Shown: positions 34,856 to 46,173 of the stretch, piece after piece
Numbering within the stretch: position 1 is the stretch's first letter
Layout of the letters: each line of letters starts with the position of its first letter
Assembly: GCA_028280195.1 (NCBI GenBank)
Contig: JANQMH010000047.1
Span: forward strand, 1 to 47,333
DNA from: Exilibacterium sp.
GTDB taxonomy: Bacteria; Pseudomonadota; Gammaproteobacteria; Pseudomonadales; Cellvibrionaceae
Direction: 5' to 3'
DNA: 47,333 bases
Made by a program: the position numbers and the translations under genes
Notes under the pieces: generated by a model
What the model saw: only the letters and a program-made list of their open reading frames with translations
Told to the model about the DNA's origin: nothing
Databases searched by the model: none

Positions 34856-35835
34856 TCAACCAGCCCGAACGTCACCCACCGCAACCATGAGCCACCTTCC
34901 TTTTCCGGCGGGCCGTCATCCAGGCTGCCGGGCGTTTTTCTGAACTCCGGGTTGTAGATTTCGCGGCTGTCGAAGCCGGGCGGCTCCTTTTTGTCGAACA
35001 GGCCAAAGGTAACCTTGCTGAGCCAGCTCTCGGCGGTGGAGACGGCGCCGTAATCGTAGTCGAATTCGCCGTTACTGCCCAGTGCCGGGTGCTCGGGGTA
35101 GTTGGTGCGCAGCACCTGCGCCGCGCCGTCCGACAGTTCCTGCATGCCGAGCAGGTAGTAGCCCTGGGCCATGACCGCCAGGGCGTCCGGTACCGCCGGG
35201 GTCTGCTGAAAGTTCTCCACCACGAAGCGGCCGCGGTTGGTGGCGGCTACATAGGCGCCGCGCTTGAAGTAATAGTTGGCTACATGGATCTCGTAACGGG
35301 CCAGCAGGTTGCGCAGATAAATCATGCGCTTCTTGGCGTCCGCGGCATAGGCGCTGTTGGGAAAGCGCGCCAGCAGTTGCGAGAAGTGGGCAAAGGACTC
35401 GCGCGCGGAGCCGGGGTCGCGCTGGGTCAGATCGGTGGGTACAAAGCGCTCGAACAGGCTGTTGCCCTCGGTAAAAGACGCCAGCCCCTTCATATAAAAG
35501 GCGTAGTCGACGTTGCGATGCTGGGGGTGCAGGCGGATAAAACGGTCGGCGGCGGCCGAGGCGGCCTCCGGTTCAAAGTTGCGGTAGTAGGCGTAGATCA
35601 GCTCCAGTTGCGCCTGCTCGGCGTAGGCCCCGAAGGGAAAATTCTCCTCCAGTGCCTGCAGATTCTGGATGGCAAACTCCCATTGGTTAGCCCGCAGCTG
35701 TTTTTGCGCCGCCTCGTAAAAGTCTTCCTCCGAGAGCCCCTGCGGCTCCCGCGGTTCGTTGCTGGAGCAGGCTGCCAACAGCAGGGTGACAGCGATGGTG
35801 AGCAGTGAAAAAACGGAAAACTTTAACGTTCGCAT
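34852..35835 (-). CDS. bamD: Outer-membrane assembly lipoprotein BamD
   Basis: Essential lipoprotein of the BAM machine that inserts outer-membrane barrels, including those encoded in this window. The signal ends in the lipobox LLAAC with Cys23. Five TPR-like repeats follow ([54 protein letters not shown] and later). With 327 residues it is longer than E. coli BamD (about 245); the extra about 80 residues at the C-terminus (from NSEFDYDYG-like sequence on) are a low-complexity tail. It converges on nadE and is divergent from rluD, which is the conserved comL/rluD pair. Confidence 0.95.
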   Translation of the reverse strand: MRTLKFSVFSLLTIAVTLLLAACSSNEPREPQGLSEEDFYEAAQKQLRANQWEFAIQNLQALEENFPFGAYAEQAQLELIYAYYRNFEPEAASAAADRFIRLHPQHRNVDYAFYMKGLASFTEGNSLFERFVPTDLTQRDPGSARESFAHFSQLLARFPNSAYAADAKKRMIYLRNLLARYEIHVANYYFKRGAYVAATNRGRFVVENFQQTPAVPDALAVMAQGYYLLGMQELSDGAAQVLRTNYPEHPALGSNGEFDYDYGAVSTAESWLSKVTFGLFDKKEPPGFDSREIYNPEFRKTPGSLDDGPPEKEGGSWLRWVTFGLVD

Positions 35836-36179
35836 AAATCCGGGACTCTGAGCAGCGGTGCGCCGGGAACCGGACTGCCGCTTGCGGTATGACTGTTAGG
35901 TAATTGCCCAGAGGGCATGTAGTTTTGAAAATATTTGCACATTTTAGTGATTTTTGACACTGATCGCAGCAAACTGCCGGGTATTTCCCGCTTTATTTGT
36001 TATGATGGAACGTTATATGGCCAAGGTTGCAACAGCGTTTTTCAGCTAAGGGCGCCTATTTAACCACAGTGCAGGCCGGTGACTGAAGCCCTGTTGTTGA
36101 AGCCCTGTTGTCACACGCCCCTGTAAACGGTCAAAATTCACTTTGCAGCTGGCCGGCCCGGTAGAGTGATAAGAGTGAT
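35836..36179. promoter_or_regulatory. Divergent bamD-rluD intergenic region
   Basis: This gap holds both promoters. An extended -10 TGTTATGAT at 35998-36006 points toward rluD. TTGACA at 35954-35959 is not at the correct distance from it. A 14-bp exact duplication at 36084-36111 lies in the rluD leader. I see no obvious ORF. Confidence 0.45.
36084..36111. repeat. Exact 14-bp tandem duplication in the rluD leader
   Basis: TGAAGCCCTGTTGT occurs twice in a row. It is in the untranslated leader of rluD and each unit starts with TGA, as in the ppc and ribF duplications. Confidence 0.85.
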
Positions 36180-37145
36180 ATGAGCACCATAGAGCAACGC
36201 GCCACCGTACCGGCAAGCCACGCCGGTGTGCGTTTGGACCAGGCGGCGGCTGAATTGTTTCCGGACTTCTCCCGCTCCCGCCTGCAGGCGTGGATCCGTC
36301 AGGGCCTGTTGCGGGTCGACGGCATTGCCGCCAGGCCCAGAGACAAGCTGCTGGGCGGTGAATCGCTGTCACTGAGCGCCGAACTCGCGTGCGACAGCAG
36401 CTGGCAGGCCGAGGAGATCGCCCTCAACCCGATTTACGAGGACGAGCATCTGCTCGTGCTCGACAAGCCGGCCGGCCTGGTGGTGCACCCGGCAGCGGGC
36501 AATTACAGCGGCACACTGCTCAATGCGCTGCTGCACCACGCACCGGAGCTGGCCCGCCTGCCGCGCGCCGGTATCGTCCACCGGCTCGATAAGGACACCA
36601 CCGGCCTGATGGTGGTGGCGAGAACACCGGCGGCCCACAGCAGCCTGGTTGCGCAGCTGCAGGCGCGCAGCGTCAGCCGCGAGTATCGCGCCGTGGTGCA
36701 GGGGGTGATGACCGGCGGCGGCACGGTGGCGGCGCCGATCGGCAGGCATCCGCGCCAGCGCACGAAAATGGCCGTGGTGGAGCGGGGCGGCAAAACGGCG
36801 CTGACTCACTATCGTATCGAGCAGCGCTTTGCCGCGCATACCGCTGTCAGCGTGCGCCTGGAGACCGGGCGCACTCACCAGATCCGCGTGCATATGGCGC
36901 ATATCGGTTACCCGCTGGTAGGCGATACGGTTTACGGCGGGCGCCTCAAGATCCCCCGCGCCGCGCCGCCGGCCCTGGCCGAACAGCTGCGCGGCTTTCC
37001 GCGGCAGGCGCTGCACGCCGCCGGCCTGGGGTTGCTGCACCCGTCCAGTGGCGAGGCCCGCCACTGGACGGCGCCGCTGCCGGCGGACTTCGAGCAATTG
37101 CTGCAGGTATTGCGCGGCAGCGGGCAGGCGCCGGCGGGAGATTGA
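36180..37145 (+). CDS. rluD: 23S rRNA pseudouridine(1911/1915/1917) synthase
   Basis: Forms three pseudouridines in helix 69 of 23S rRNA. The 321-residue product has an N-terminal S4-like domain (VRLDQAAAELFPDFSRSRLQ) and the catalytic motif HRLDKDTTG with Asp137. The LETGRTHQIRVHMAHIGYP block follows near residue 225. It is the conserved partner of bamD and the stop overlaps the next gene by four bases. Confidence 0.95.
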   Translation: MSTIEQRATVPASHAGVRLDQAAAELFPDFSRSRLQAWIRQGLLRVDGIAARPRDKLLGGESLSLSAELACDSSWQAEEIALNPIYEDEHLLVLDKPAGLVVHPAAGNYSGTLLNALLHHAPELARLPRAGIVHRLDKDTTGLMVVARTPAAHSSLVAQLQARSVSREYRAVVQGVMTGGGTVAAPIGRHPRQRTKMAVVERGGKTALTHYRIEQRFAAHTAVSVRLETGRTHQIRVHMAHIGYPLVGDTVYGGRLKIPRAAPPALAEQLRGFPRQALHAAGLGLLHPSSGEARHWTAPLPADFEQLLQVLRGSGQAPAGD

Positions 37146-37933
37146 CGCCAGTGGACACCGACACATCGTATTGGCGGCCGAACTGGGATACCCCCGCGAC
37201 CGTCGAGTGCTGTATCACCACGCGGCGCGGCGGCAGCAGCGCCGGCCCCTACGGCAGTAACAATATGGCCACCCATGTCGGCGATCAGCCGGCGGCGGTG
37301 GCGCGCAACCGCAGCGCGCTGCAGGCAAAGCTCGGCATTGCCCATATCCAGTGGTTGCAGCAGGTACACGGCGCCGATGTCTGCGCGGCACAACCAGCTG
37401 CCGCGCCGCCGGCCGCCGACGGCTGTTTTACCCGTGCTGCCGGCCTGGCCTGTTGTGTGCTCACTGCCGACTGCCTGCCGATACTGGTGTGTGACCGCCA
37501 GGGCAGTCAGGTGGCGGCCCTGCACGCCGGCTGGCGCGGCCTGGCCGGCGGTATTATCGCCGCCGGCCTGTCTACCTTTGCCGGCAGCGGCGCCGGGCTG
37601 CTGGCTTATCTGGGGCCGGCCATCGGTCCGAGCCGTTTCGAAGTCGGCGGCGAGGTGTTGCAGGCCTGTCTGGCGGCGGCGCGCAATGCCGCGCACCGCT
37701 GCGCCATCGAGGCGGCGTTCAGCAGCGGCGGTGCCCGGCCCGGGCACTACTATGCCGATCTCTATGCACTGGCCCGGGCCGAACTCAGGGCGCTGGGGGT
37801 GGATGATATCGCCGGCGGCGGCCACTGCACTTACAGCGAATCGGCGTCGTTTTACTCCTACCGCCGCGAGGCGCGCACCGGCCGTATGGCCAGCCTGATC
37901 TGGTTGACCGAGGTCAATGGAAGTCGCGGTTAA
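37142..37933 (+). CDS. pgeF: Multicopper polyphenol oxidase-like (YfiH/PgeF) protein
   Basis: Product of the YfiH/laccase-domain family. In E. coli the protein removes misincorporated L-serine from peptidoglycan precursors (PgeF), and related ones act on purine nucleosides. The 263 residues contain the copper/metal-site blocks [24 protein letters not shown] and the [12 protein letters not shown] segment. The start may be TTG 37142, overlapping rluD, or GTG 37151. Sits between rluD and clpB, as in Pseudomonas. Confidence 0.92.
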   Translation: MTPVDTDTSYWRPNWDTPATVECCITTRRGGSSAGPYGSNNMATHVGDQPAAVARNRSALQAKLGIAHIQWLQQVHGADVCAAQPAAAPPAADGCFTRAAGLACCVLTADCLPILVCDRQGSQVAALHAGWRGLAGGIIAAGLSTFAGSGAGLLAYLGPAIGPSRFEVGGEVLQACLAAARNAAHRCAIEAAFSSGGARPGHYYADLYALARAELRALGVDDIAGGGHCTYSESASFYSYRREARTGRMASLIWLTEVNGSRG

Positions 37934-37935
37934 TT

Positions 37936-37963
37936 GTTGAATTTTCCGGCCCCGCCCCCAAAT
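37936..37963 (+). promoter_or_regulatory. Candidate heat-shock (sigma-32) promoter for clpB
   Basis: GTTGAA at 37936-37941 and CCCCCAAAT at 37955-37963, spaced by 13 bases, resemble the sigma-32 elements CTTGAA and CCCCATNT. They lie in the 65-bp gap before clpB, a classical heat-shock gene. The fit is good but imperfect. Confidence 0.5.
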
Positions 37964-37998
37964 TTCAATCCGTTACTTTCATTCAGTGGGGTGGCCCC

Positions 37999-40662
37999 GT
38001 GCGTATAGACCGTTTAACCAACCAGTTGCAGATTGCGCTGTCCGACGCCCAGTCGCTGGCAGTGGGGCGCGATCACAATCAGCTCGAGCCGGTGCATGTG
38101 ATGCTGGCCATGCTCGACCAGCAGGGCGGTAGTGTGCGGCCGCTGCTGGCCCAGGCCGGTTTCGATGTCACCGGCCTGCGCAATGAACTGGCCAAGCAGC
38201 TCGATCAGCTGGCGCGGGTGCAGTCCCCCACCGGCGATGTGCATATGTCCGCCGAGATGGGCCGCCTGCTCAACCTCGCCGACAAGCGCGCCCAGCAGGT
38301 CGGCGACAAATTTATCTCCAGTGAGTCGCTGCTGCTGGCGGCCATGAACGATGCCGGCAGCGGTCTGGGAAAACTGCTCACCCGCTTCGGCGATAACAAG
38401 CGCCTGGAAGAGGCCGTGGATAAAGTGCGCGGCGGCGAAACTGTCGACAACCCCGATGCCGAGGGCAATCGCCAGGCCTTGGAGAAGTACACCATCGACC
38501 TCACCGCCCGCGCCGAGGCCGGTAAACTCGATCCGGTGATCGGTCGCGACGACGAGATCCGCCGCACTGTGCAGGTATTGCAGCGGCGCACCAAGAACAA
38601 TCCGGTGCTGATCGGCGAGCCGGGCGTGGGCAAAACCGCCATCGTCGAAGGACTGGCACAGCGTATTGTCAACGGCGAGGTGCCGGAAGGCCTGAAGAAC
38701 AAGCAGCTGTTGTCTCTCGATCTGGGCTCGCTGCTGGCCGGGGCGAAGTTTCGCGGCGAGTTCGAAGAGCGCCTGAAGTCAGTGCTGAATGAACTGTCGA
38801 AACAGGAAGGCCGCATTATCCTGTTTATCGATGAGCTGCACACTATGGTCGGTGCCGGCAAGGCCGAGGGTGCGATGGATGCCGGCAATATGTTGAAGCC
38901 GGCCCTGGCCCGCGGTGAGCTGCACTGTGTCGGCGCCACCACGCTGGACGAATACCGCCAATACATCGAGAAGGACGCGGCGCTGGAGCGGCGCTTTCAA
39001 AAGGTGCTGGTGGATGAGCCCAGTGAGGAGGACACCATTGCCATTCTGCGCGGCCTGAAGGAGCGCTATGAAGTTCACCACGGTGTCGATATTACCGACT
39101 CGGCCATTATCGCTGCGGCGAAATTGTCACAGCGCTATATCACCGATCGCCAGTTGCCGGACAAGGCCATCGACCTGGTGGACGAGGCGGCCAGCCGTAT
39201 CCGCATGGAGATCGACTCCAAGCCGGAAGAAATGGATCGCCTCGAGCGGCGCCTGATTCAATTGAAGATCGAGCGCGAGGCGGTCAAGAAGGACACCTCC
39301 GAATCGGCGCAGAAACAGCTGCAGTTGCTGGATGAGGACATTCAGGAGGCGGAGCGCAAATTTGCCGATCTGGAAGAAATCTGGCGCGCCGAGAAGGCCG
39401 CGCTGCACGGTTCCCACGAAATCAAGAGCAACCTGGAACAGGTGCGGCTCGATCTGGAAGCGGCGCGCCGCGCCGGCGATCTGGCGCGTATGTCCGAACT
39501 GCAGTACGGCATTATCCCGGAGCTGGAAAAGCAGCTGGATATGGCCAGTCAGGCGGAAATGATGGAAATGAAGCTGTTGCGCAACAAGGTTACCGATGAG
39601 GAAATTGCCGAAGTGGTTTCCAAATGGACCGGCATTCCGGTGGCCAAGATGCTCGAGGGTGAGCGGGACAAGCTGCTGCGCATGGAGGAGGCGCTGCACG
39701 GCCGCGTCATCGGCCAGCACGAGGCGGTGGTGGCGGTTTCCAATGCGGTGCGGCGCTCGCGCGCCGGCCTCGCCGACCCCAGCCGGCCCAACGGCTCGTT
39801 TCTGTTTCTCGGGCCCACCGGTGTCGGCAAGACCGAGCTGTGCAAGGCACTGGCGGAATTCCTGTTCGATACCGAGGACGCCATGGTGCGTATCGATATG
39901 TCGGAGTTTATGGAGAAGCACTCCGTGGCGCGCCTGATCGGCGCCCCGCCGGGCTATGTCGGTTACGAGGAGGGCGGCTATCTCACCGAGGCGGTGAGGC
40001 GCAAGCCCTACTCCGTGCTGTTGCTGGATGAAGTGGAAAAAGCCCACAGCGACATTTTCAATATTCTGCTGCAGGTGCTGGAGGACGGCCGCCTCACCGA
40101 CGGCCAGGGCCGCACGGTGGACTTTCGCAATACCGTGGTAGTGATGACCTCCAACCTCGGCTCCGATGCAATTCAGGAGCTGGCCCAGGATCACTCCTTC
40201 GATACCATCAGCTTCGACAGCGACGCCGGCGGTGAGAACAGTGCCAATGAGCACCGCCGCGCCGCCATCAAGGAAGCGGTGATGAATGTGGTCGGCAACC
40301 ATTTCCGCCCCGAGTTTATCAATCGCATCGATGAGCTGGTGGTCTTCGATCCGCTCGGCCAGGCGCAGATCCGCGGTATCGCCGATATTCAACTGGGGCT
40401 GCTGCGCCGGCGCCTGGCCGAGCGCGAACTGCAGCTGCAGCTGGACGAGGCGGTGATGGACAAGCTGGTGGAAGTGGGCTTCGACCCGGTGTACGGTGCG
40501 CGGCCGCTAAAACGGGCACTGCAACAGCAGATCGAAAACCCGCTGGCGCAGGAAGTGCTGGCCGGGAAGTTTGCCCCCGGCGACGAGATTGCAGCCAGCC
40601 TCGACCAGCGCGGGCAGGTGGTTTTCAATGTCGGGCCGGTCGCCGCCGGGGCAGTGCACTAG
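37999..40662 (+). CDS. clpB: Disaggregase chaperone ClpB
   Basis: Hexameric AAA+ ATPase that works with DnaK to dissolve aggregates. The 887 residues begin with a GTG start ([11 protein letters not shown], the family's usual beginning). The N-domain runs to about 145, then NBD1 with Walker A GEPGVGKT (from 206), a long coiled-coil middle domain (about 405-535), and NBD2 with GPTGVGKT (from 605). It is about 25 residues longer than E. coli ClpB. A low-complexity insertion, [13 protein letters not shown], is visible near residue 745. Follows pgeF with a candidate heat-shock promoter in between. Confidence 0.97.
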   Translation: MRIDRLTNQLQIALSDAQSLAVGRDHNQLEPVHVMLAMLDQQGGSVRPLLAQAGFDVTGLRNELAKQLDQLARVQSPTGDVHMSAEMGRLLNLADKRAQQVGDKFISSESLLLAAMNDAGSGLGKLLTRFGDNKRLEEAVDKVRGGETVDNPDAEGNRQALEKYTIDLTARAEAGKLDPVIGRDDEIRRTVQVLQRRTKNNPVLIGEPGVGKTAIVEGLAQRIVNGEVPEGLKNKQLLSLDLGSLLAGAKFRGEFEERLKSVLNELSKQEGRIILFIDELHTMVGAGKAEGAMDAGNMLKPALARGELHCVGATTLDEYRQYIEKDAALERRFQKVLVDEPSEEDTIAILRGLKERYEVHHGVDITDSAIIAAAKLSQRYITDRQLPDKAIDLVDEAASRIRMEIDSKPEEMDRLERRLIQLKIEREAVKKDTSESAQKQLQLLDEDIQEAERKFADLEEIWRAEKAALHGSHEIKSNLEQVRLDLEAARRAGDLARMSELQYGIIPELEKQLDMASQAEMMEMKLLRNKVTDEEIAEVVSKWTGIPVAKMLEGERDKLLRMEEALHGRVIGQHEAVVAVSNAVRRSRAGLADPSRPNGSFLFLGPTGVGKTELCKALAEFLFDTEDAMVRIDMSEFMEKHSVARLIGAPPGYVGYEEGGYLTEAVRRKPYSVLLLDEVEKAHSDIFNILLQVLEDGRLTDGQGRTVDFRNTVVVMTSNLGSDAIQELAQDHSFDTISFDSDAGGENSANEHRRAAIKEAVMNVVGNHFRPEFINRIDELVVFDPLGQAQIRGIADIQLGLLRRRLAERELQLQLDEAVMDKLVEVGFDPVYGARPLKRALQQQIENPLAQEVLAGKFAPGDEIAASLDQRGQVVFNVGPVAAGAVH

Positions 40663-40708
40663 TCGCCAGTCCCGTCAATAACGGCGCTTATTACGACCCC
40701 GCAATTCG

Positions 40709-40749
40709 TTCCCGGCAAGGCGTCGCGCGCCGGGAAAGGGGACTTTTTT
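40709..40749 (+). terminator. Possible terminator after clpB
   Basis: TTCCCGGC (40709-40716) and GCCGGGAA (40729-40736) form a perfect 8-bp stem. A run of six T residues begins at 40744, eight bases after the stem, which is more than usual, so termination strength is uncertain. The position between two convergent genes fits. Confidence 0.5.
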
Positions 40750-40786
40750 CAACAGTGGCAACGCGGTCGAGAGCGAATTGGGGCCC

Positions 40787-41248
40787 CTAGCAGGACTCGT
40801 CGATCGCCTGTTGTGACAGCTGCAGGCGCTCCTTGTGCTCCTGCTCAGTCAGAAAACGGTACTCGCCGCTGGCATCTCTGAGACGCACCCGGGCATGATT
40901 TGTGAGGGTTTCGAGGTTGCGCCGGGCAATTTCGCAGCGCTCGGGATCGGGCTGTTTGAGCGGCTCTGCCTGCGCGGTCAAGGGCACGTTGGCGGCGGGA
41001 TTTGCGCTGCCGGCAGTGCTGTCCTGGCTGCTCTCGCTGCGGCTGCCGGTCGCGGTGCCGGGCCGGCTTTTATATTTCATCACCTTTTCCGAGGGGCGGC
41101 CTTTGGGCGGGTAGGCGGTATAGTTAATGCGGCCATCGTCGTCGACCCAGCGGTAGACGTTGCCGGCGCTGGCCGCCGGCGCCAATACACCTAGCAAAGC
41201 GACGGCCATTATTATCCTGGCAAGCCATGACATAGCGTTGAGTCCCAT
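40787..41248 (-). CDS. DUF4124 domain exported protein
   Basis: A small exported protein of 153 residues. A signal peptide ends APAASA (residue 28) and is followed by the DUF4124 core NVYRWVDDDGRINYTAYPP. The rest is a Ser/Gly-rich linker and a C-terminal helix with Cys residues (ERCEIARRNLETL). No enzymatic role is known for this widespread domain. ATG 41248 and ATG 41233 are both possible starts. It converges on clpB and is divergent from the ilv genes. Confidence 0.85.
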   Translation of the reverse strand: MGLNAMSWLARIIMAVALLGVLAPAASAGNVYRWVDDDGRINYTAYPPKGRPSEKVMKYKSRPGTATGSRSESSQDSTAGSANPAANVPLTAQAEPLKQPDPERCEIARRNLETLTNHARVRLRDASGEYRFLTEQEHKERLQLSQQAIDESC

Positions 41249-41723
41249 AATCGTAAACGGCCCGAGTTAACTGCACCTGCGCTTAACTATAAACGCAAAC
41301 TGACATGAAACCCATTCAATTTGTCGCGATTTGCGGCCGAGGTGCCGAAATATACCCTAAGCCCTTGACATTATTGGGTAAATTGCCAAAATTACGGGTT
41401 CGCCAGATGCTGTGTAGATATTGCCGCTGACCGCGCACCCAGTCTACCGCCGCCAAGCCAACCGCTCGGCCAACCATCCGCAAGTGCGAAGGCATGTCCA
41501 CCGACATTGCCTGCTCAAGTAGCCTACTCTGTTATTCTAAGCGCTAAAAGCGCAAGCTGCGCCTGGGGAGCTTCAGTTATAGACTTGGTATCGCCCGGCC
41601 GGGCGGCGCGGTTTGCGCTTGTCGGGCCGGGCCTATATGCCTATAGCGCTGGCAAAAGGCCGGCGATAAACACAGACTAGGGATTTTCCTTCTAAGTAAG
41701 AGTTGCTTTATAGAGGATAGACG
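41249..41723. promoter_or_regulatory. Leader region upstream of the ilvB operon
   Basis: A 475-bp gap. TTGACA at 41365-41370 is a perfect -35, but the -10 place (AAAATT) is poor. A long hairpin GCCCGGCC/GGCCGGGC (41593-41600/41625-41632) with an inner GCGC/GCGC stem lies about 95 bases before ilvB. It is followed by CTATA/TATAG (41633-41646). An isolated short frame (ATG 41638, MPIALAKGRR) is not rich in Ile, Leu or Val. I see a structured leader but no convincing attenuation peptide. GAGGA at 41713 is the ilvB ribosome site. Confidence 0.45.
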
Positions 41724-43466
41724 GTGGAAATGTTATCAGGCGGAGAGATGATCATCCGCGCGCTGCAAGATGAAGGCGTCGACTATGTTTTCGGCTACCC
41801 CGGGGGTGCCGCCCTGCATATCTATGACGCTATTTTCAGGAACCCGGCGGTCAAGCACATACTGGTGCGCCACGAGCAGGCCGCCACTCACGCTGCCGAC
41901 GGCTATGCCCGCGCCACCGGTAAGGTCGGCGTGGTGCTGGTCACCTCCGGCCCCGGCGCTACCAATGCGGTTACCGGTATTGCCACCGCCTATATGGACT
42001 CCATTCCCATGGTGGTGATTTCCGGTCAGGTACCCACCGACAAGATCGGTGAGGACGCCTTCCAGGAAACCGATATGGTGGGGGTGTCGCGGCCGATCGT
42101 AAAACACAGCTTTCTGATCAAAGACCCGCGCGAAATACCCGAGACGATCAAAAAGGCGTTTTATATCGCCGCCACCGGCCGCCCGGGACCGGTGGTTGTG
42201 GATGTGCCCAAGAATGTCACCACCCCTGGAGAAAAATTCGAATACCAGTACCCGGGCAAGATGAAGCTGCGGTCCTACACACCGCCGGGGCGTGGCCACA
42301 GCGGGCAGATTAAAAAGGCCGCACAGTTGCTGTTGGCGGCAAAGCGGCCGATGATCTACGCCGGTGGCGGTGTCATTCAGGGCGAGGGCAGCAGGCAGTT
42401 GACCGAGCTGGCGCAGCTGCTGAACTTTCCGGTCACCAATACGCTGATGGGCCTCGGCTGTTACCCGGGGACAGACCGGCAGTTTCTGGGCATGCTGGGT
42501 ATGCACGGCACGTTTGAGGCCAATACCGCCATGCATCACAGCGATGTCATCCTGGCGGTGGGCGCGCGCTTCGACGATCGTGTCACCAATACGCCGAGCA
42601 AGTTTTGCCCCGGTGCCAAAATCATTCATATCGACATTGACCCCGCCTCCATTTCCAAAACCGTGCAGGCGGACATACCCATCGTCGGCGCTGTGGACCT
42701 GGTGCTGGGCGATATGCTCGAGGTGCTAAAGCAGTCCGACCAGTCACCGGACAGCGCTGCGCTGGCCGAATGGTGGAAGCAGATCGATGACTGGCGCGAT
42801 CGCCACGGACTCTATACGCGGCCGCGCTACCGCACCGACAGCGGGCAGATCATGCCGCAGGAGGTGATTAACACACTGTATGAAGTTACCGGCGGTGAGG
42901 CCATCGTCTCCTCCGATGTGGGCCAGCACCAGATGTTTGCCGCCCAGTACTATCTCTTCGACAAGCCGCGCCGCTGGATCAATTCCGGTGGCCTGGGCAC
43001 CATGGGCTTTGGGCTGCCGGCCGCCATGGGGGTGCAGTTTGCGCTGCGCGACGCTGTTTCCGTCTGTGTTACCGGCGAAGGCAGTATCCAGATGTGTATT
43101 CAGGAGTTATCCACCTGTACCCAATACCATTTGCCGATCAAGATTATCTGTCTCAACAATCAGTCCCTGGGCATGGTCAAGCAGTGGCAGGACCTGCAGT
43201 ACGACGGCCGCTATTCGGAGAGCCTCTACGAGGAGTCGCTGCCCGACTTTGTCAAGCTGATGGAAGCGTTTGGCCACGTCGGCATTCGCGTGACCCGGCG
43301 CGACCAGCTGCGCGAAAAAATGCAGGAGTGTTTCAGCGAGCAAAACAGAAAGCGCGCGGTGTTTATGGACATCTACGTCGATCCCGCCGAACATGTCTAC
43401 CCCATGCTGGTGGCCCCCAACGGTTCCATGCGCGATATGTGGCTGAGTAGAACGGAGCGGACCTGA
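41724..43466 (+). CDS. ilvB: Acetolactate synthase, large subunit
   Basis: ThDP-dependent catalytic subunit of acetohydroxyacid synthase, first common step of isoleucine, valine and leucine synthesis. The 580 residues show the ThDP-activating glutamate in [16 protein letters not shown]. The central FAD-binding domain follows, then the ThDP/Mg site ([18 protein letters not shown]...NN). The GEGS form replaces the textbook GDGS, as in pseudomonads. GTG 41724 is chosen because GAGGA lies six bases upstream; ATG 41730 would be twelve away. Its regulatory subunit gene follows after two bases. Also called ilvI in relatives. Confidence 0.96.
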   Translation: MEMLSGGEMIIRALQDEGVDYVFGYPGGAALHIYDAIFRNPAVKHILVRHEQAATHAADGYARATGKVGVVLVTSGPGATNAVTGIATAYMDSIPMVVISGQVPTDKIGEDAFQETDMVGVSRPIVKHSFLIKDPREIPETIKKAFYIAATGRPGPVVVDVPKNVTTPGEKFEYQYPGKMKLRSYTPPGRGHSGQIKKAAQLLLAAKRPMIYAGGGVIQGEGSRQLTELAQLLNFPVTNTLMGLGCYPGTDRQFLGMLGMHGTFEANTAMHHSDVILAVGARFDDRVTNTPSKFCPGAKIIHIDIDPASISKTVQADIPIVGAVDLVLGDMLEVLKQSDQSPDSAALAEWWKQIDDWRDRHGLYTRPRYRTDSGQIMPQEVINTLYEVTGGEAIVSSDVGQHQMFAAQYYLFDKPRRWINSGGLGTMGFGLPAAMGVQFALRDAVSVCVTGEGSIQMCIQELSTCTQYHLPIKIICLNNQSLGMVKQWQDLQYDGRYSESLYEESLPDFVKLMEAFGHVGIRVTRRDQLREKMQECFSEQNRKRAVFMDIYVDPAEHVYPMLVAPNGSMRDMWLSRTERT

Positions 43467-43468
43467 CC

Positions 43469-43960
43469 ATGAGAAGAATTATCTCCGTGCTGATGGAAAA
43501 CGCACCCGGTGCGCTGTCGCGGGTTGTCGGCCTGTTTTCGCAGCGCGGCTACAATATCGAAAGCCTGACGGTGGCGCCGACAGAGGATGAAACCCTGTCG
43601 CGCCTGACGCTGACCACGATCGGCAATGAGCACAAGATCGAGCAGATCACCAAGCATCTCAACAAATTGATTGACGTGGTCAAACTGGTCGACCTGACCG
43701 AAGGCGCGCATATCGAGCGCGAATTGATGCTGATCAAAGTCAAAGCCAGCGGTGCGCAACGGGCTGAGATCAAGCGCTGTGTGGATATTTTTCGCGGCCA
43801 GATTGTCGATGTCACCAGCTCCGTCTACACCGTTCAGATTACCGGTGCCAGTGGCAAGCTGGATGCATTTGTCGATGCGGTCGGTGAAGGCACCATTCTC
43901 GAAGTGGCGCGCACCGGGGTATCGGGGATTGCGCGCGGTGAAAAGGTGCTGAGTCTCTGA
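43469..43960 (+). CDS. ilvH: Acetolactate synthase, small (regulatory) subunit
   Basis: Regulatory subunit giving valine sensitivity and full activity. The 163 residues hold an N-terminal ACT domain (ISVLMENAPGALSRVVGLFSQRGYNIESL) and the C-terminal ALS_ss domain (FRGQIVDVTSSVYTVQITG). Starts two bases after ilvB and is normally co-translated with it. Confidence 0.96.
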   Translation: MRRIISVLMENAPGALSRVVGLFSQRGYNIESLTVAPTEDETLSRLTLTTIGNEHKIEQITKHLNKLIDVVKLVDLTEGAHIERELMLIKVKASGAQRAEIKRCVDIFRGQIVDVTSSVYTVQITGASGKLDAFVDAVGEGTILEVARTGVSGIARGEKVLSL

Positions 43961-44004
43961 GCCCCCGGCGCAGCGCTGCCCGCTGCCGGCCGGGCCGCGG
44001 TGGA

Positions 44005-44901
44005 TTATGCGCTGTCGGTCCTGTGTATCTGCCTCCAGAGCGCGCTGACAAGCGGGCTTTTCAAACGCTTTTTCAGCGCGCAGACACCTACCTCGTAAGC
44101 TGCAAGTTTCGGTTGACCCTGCAGCAGGTTCACTCGCTGCGCCAGCGGACTGTTGTCGAGGACGATTTTCGGGACTACCCCGATGCCGAAGCCCAGGCTC
44201 ACCATGCTGACTATGGCCTCGTGGCCGGCCACCTGGGCATAGATGCGCGGGGCAATACCCTGTTGCCGGAACCAGGCATCGACGCGCTCGCGGATCAGCC
44301 CCTGCTCCGACAGGATCATCGGCACCTGTGTCCAGGTCGCGGCTGCGCTGCGGTGTTGCGGCAGCTTGCCCGCCAAGTCATCGCCGGCGGGTGTAATGAA
44401 TACCAGCGGTGAAACGGTGATACGGCGAAAGTCCAGATTCTGTGGCAGCCGGTCCGGTCGTGCGGCTATGGCGATATCCTCCAGGCCGGCGGTTACCCGC
44501 GATATTGCCAGGGCCGGATCGCCGGTATGCAACTTGATTTCAATCTTCGGGTGGCTGGGGCGGAACTCGCGCAAAATGTCGTAGAGAAAACTGTAGCTGG
44601 CCGTCACCGAGCAGTAGATACTGATCTCGCCGTGCAGCTCGCGGCTGTCCTGCAGCAGTGAGTCGCGAAAGGTATCCCATTGCAGCAGCGCATCCCTGGC
44701 ATAGCGCTGCAAGCGCCTGCCCTCGTGCGTCAGGGCGACAGTGCGGTTATCGCGCTCGAACAGTGTCACCCCAAGCTCGGTCTCCATTTGTCGGATGGTG
44801 CGGCTCAGGGCCGACGGGCTGATATGGGAGGCTTCGCTGCTGCGGCCGAAATGCAGGGTTTCCGAGAGGTCCAGAAACAGCTTCAGCGATCGAATATCCA
44901 C
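44005..44901 (-). CDS. ilvY: LysR-family regulator IlvY
   Basis: Activator of ilvC that responds to acetolactate or acetohydroxybutyrate. The 298-residue product has an N-terminal winged helix-turn-helix (MDIRSLKLFLDLSETLHFGRS, SALSRTIRQMETELGVTLFERDNR). The inducer-binding half runs from about residue 90. It is divergent from ilvC with a palindromic operator candidate in the 131-bp gap, the arrangement known in E. coli. P. aeruginosa has ilvH next to ilvC without this gene (from memory), so its insertion here is notable. Confidence 0.9.
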   Translation of the reverse strand: MDIRSLKLFLDLSETLHFGRSSEASHISPSALSRTIRQMETELGVTLFERDNRTVALTHEGRRLQRYARDALLQWDTFRDSLLQDSRELHGEISIYCSVTASYSFLYDILREFRPSHPKIEIKLHTGDPALAISRVTAGLEDIAIAARPDRLPQNLDFRRITVSPLVFITPAGDDLAGKLPQHRSAAATWTQVPMILSEQGLIRERVDAWFRQQGIAPRIYAQVAGHEAIVSMVSLGFGIGVVPKIVLDNSPLAQRVNLLQGQPKLAAYEVGVCALKKRLKSPLVSALWRQIHRTDSA

Positions 44902-44921
44902 AGGGCATACACTCTTTCACG

Positions 44922-44967
44922 TTGCGTATTGTAAAACGTAGAATTGCAAATATAGCATTTTACGCAA
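44922..44967. promoter_or_regulatory. IlvY operator candidate in the ilvY-ilvC gap
   Basis: Three nested inverted repeats share nearly the same centre. TTGCGTA/TACGCAA is at 44922-44928/44961-44967, GTAAAA/TTTTAC at 44931-44936/44958-44963, and the palindrome TTGCAA at 44944-44949. The TTGC..GCAA pattern fits LysR-type sites and known IlvY operators. Confidence 0.6.
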
Positions 44968-44984
44968 TGCTGGCAATCCGATAA

Positions 44985-46049
<1,065 letters not shown>

Positions 46050-46070
46050 GTCTTCGCAGAGTCGGCACGC

Positions 46071-46098
46071 AAACACGTAGCGCCGCTGCGTGTTTTTT
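46071..46098 (+). terminator. Rho-independent terminator after ilvC
   Basis: AACACGTAGC pairs with GCTGCGTGTT (one G-T wobble) around a GCC loop, followed at once by a run of T residues through 46098. It lies 22 bases after the ilvC stop. Confidence 0.85.
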
Positions 46099-46173
46099 CA
46101 TGGGCGCGGAAATGCTTGGTACGGGCCGCAATCGGGGCGTATCATTGTCGCTCCGATATGAGATTCAGCCGAT

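Noticed and set aside
4325-40706. ACGACCCCGCAAT present both after ribF and after clpB
   Set aside because: A single 13-base match in two gaps is too little to claim a repeat family without a genome search.
41316-41507. 63-residue minus-strand frame in the ilvB leader
   Set aside because: No ribosome site or family, and it lies in a structured regulatory region.
41638-41670. Leader peptide MPIALAKGRR before ilvB
   Set aside because: Only two branched-chain residues and no clear ribosome site, so it is not a convincing attenuation peptide.
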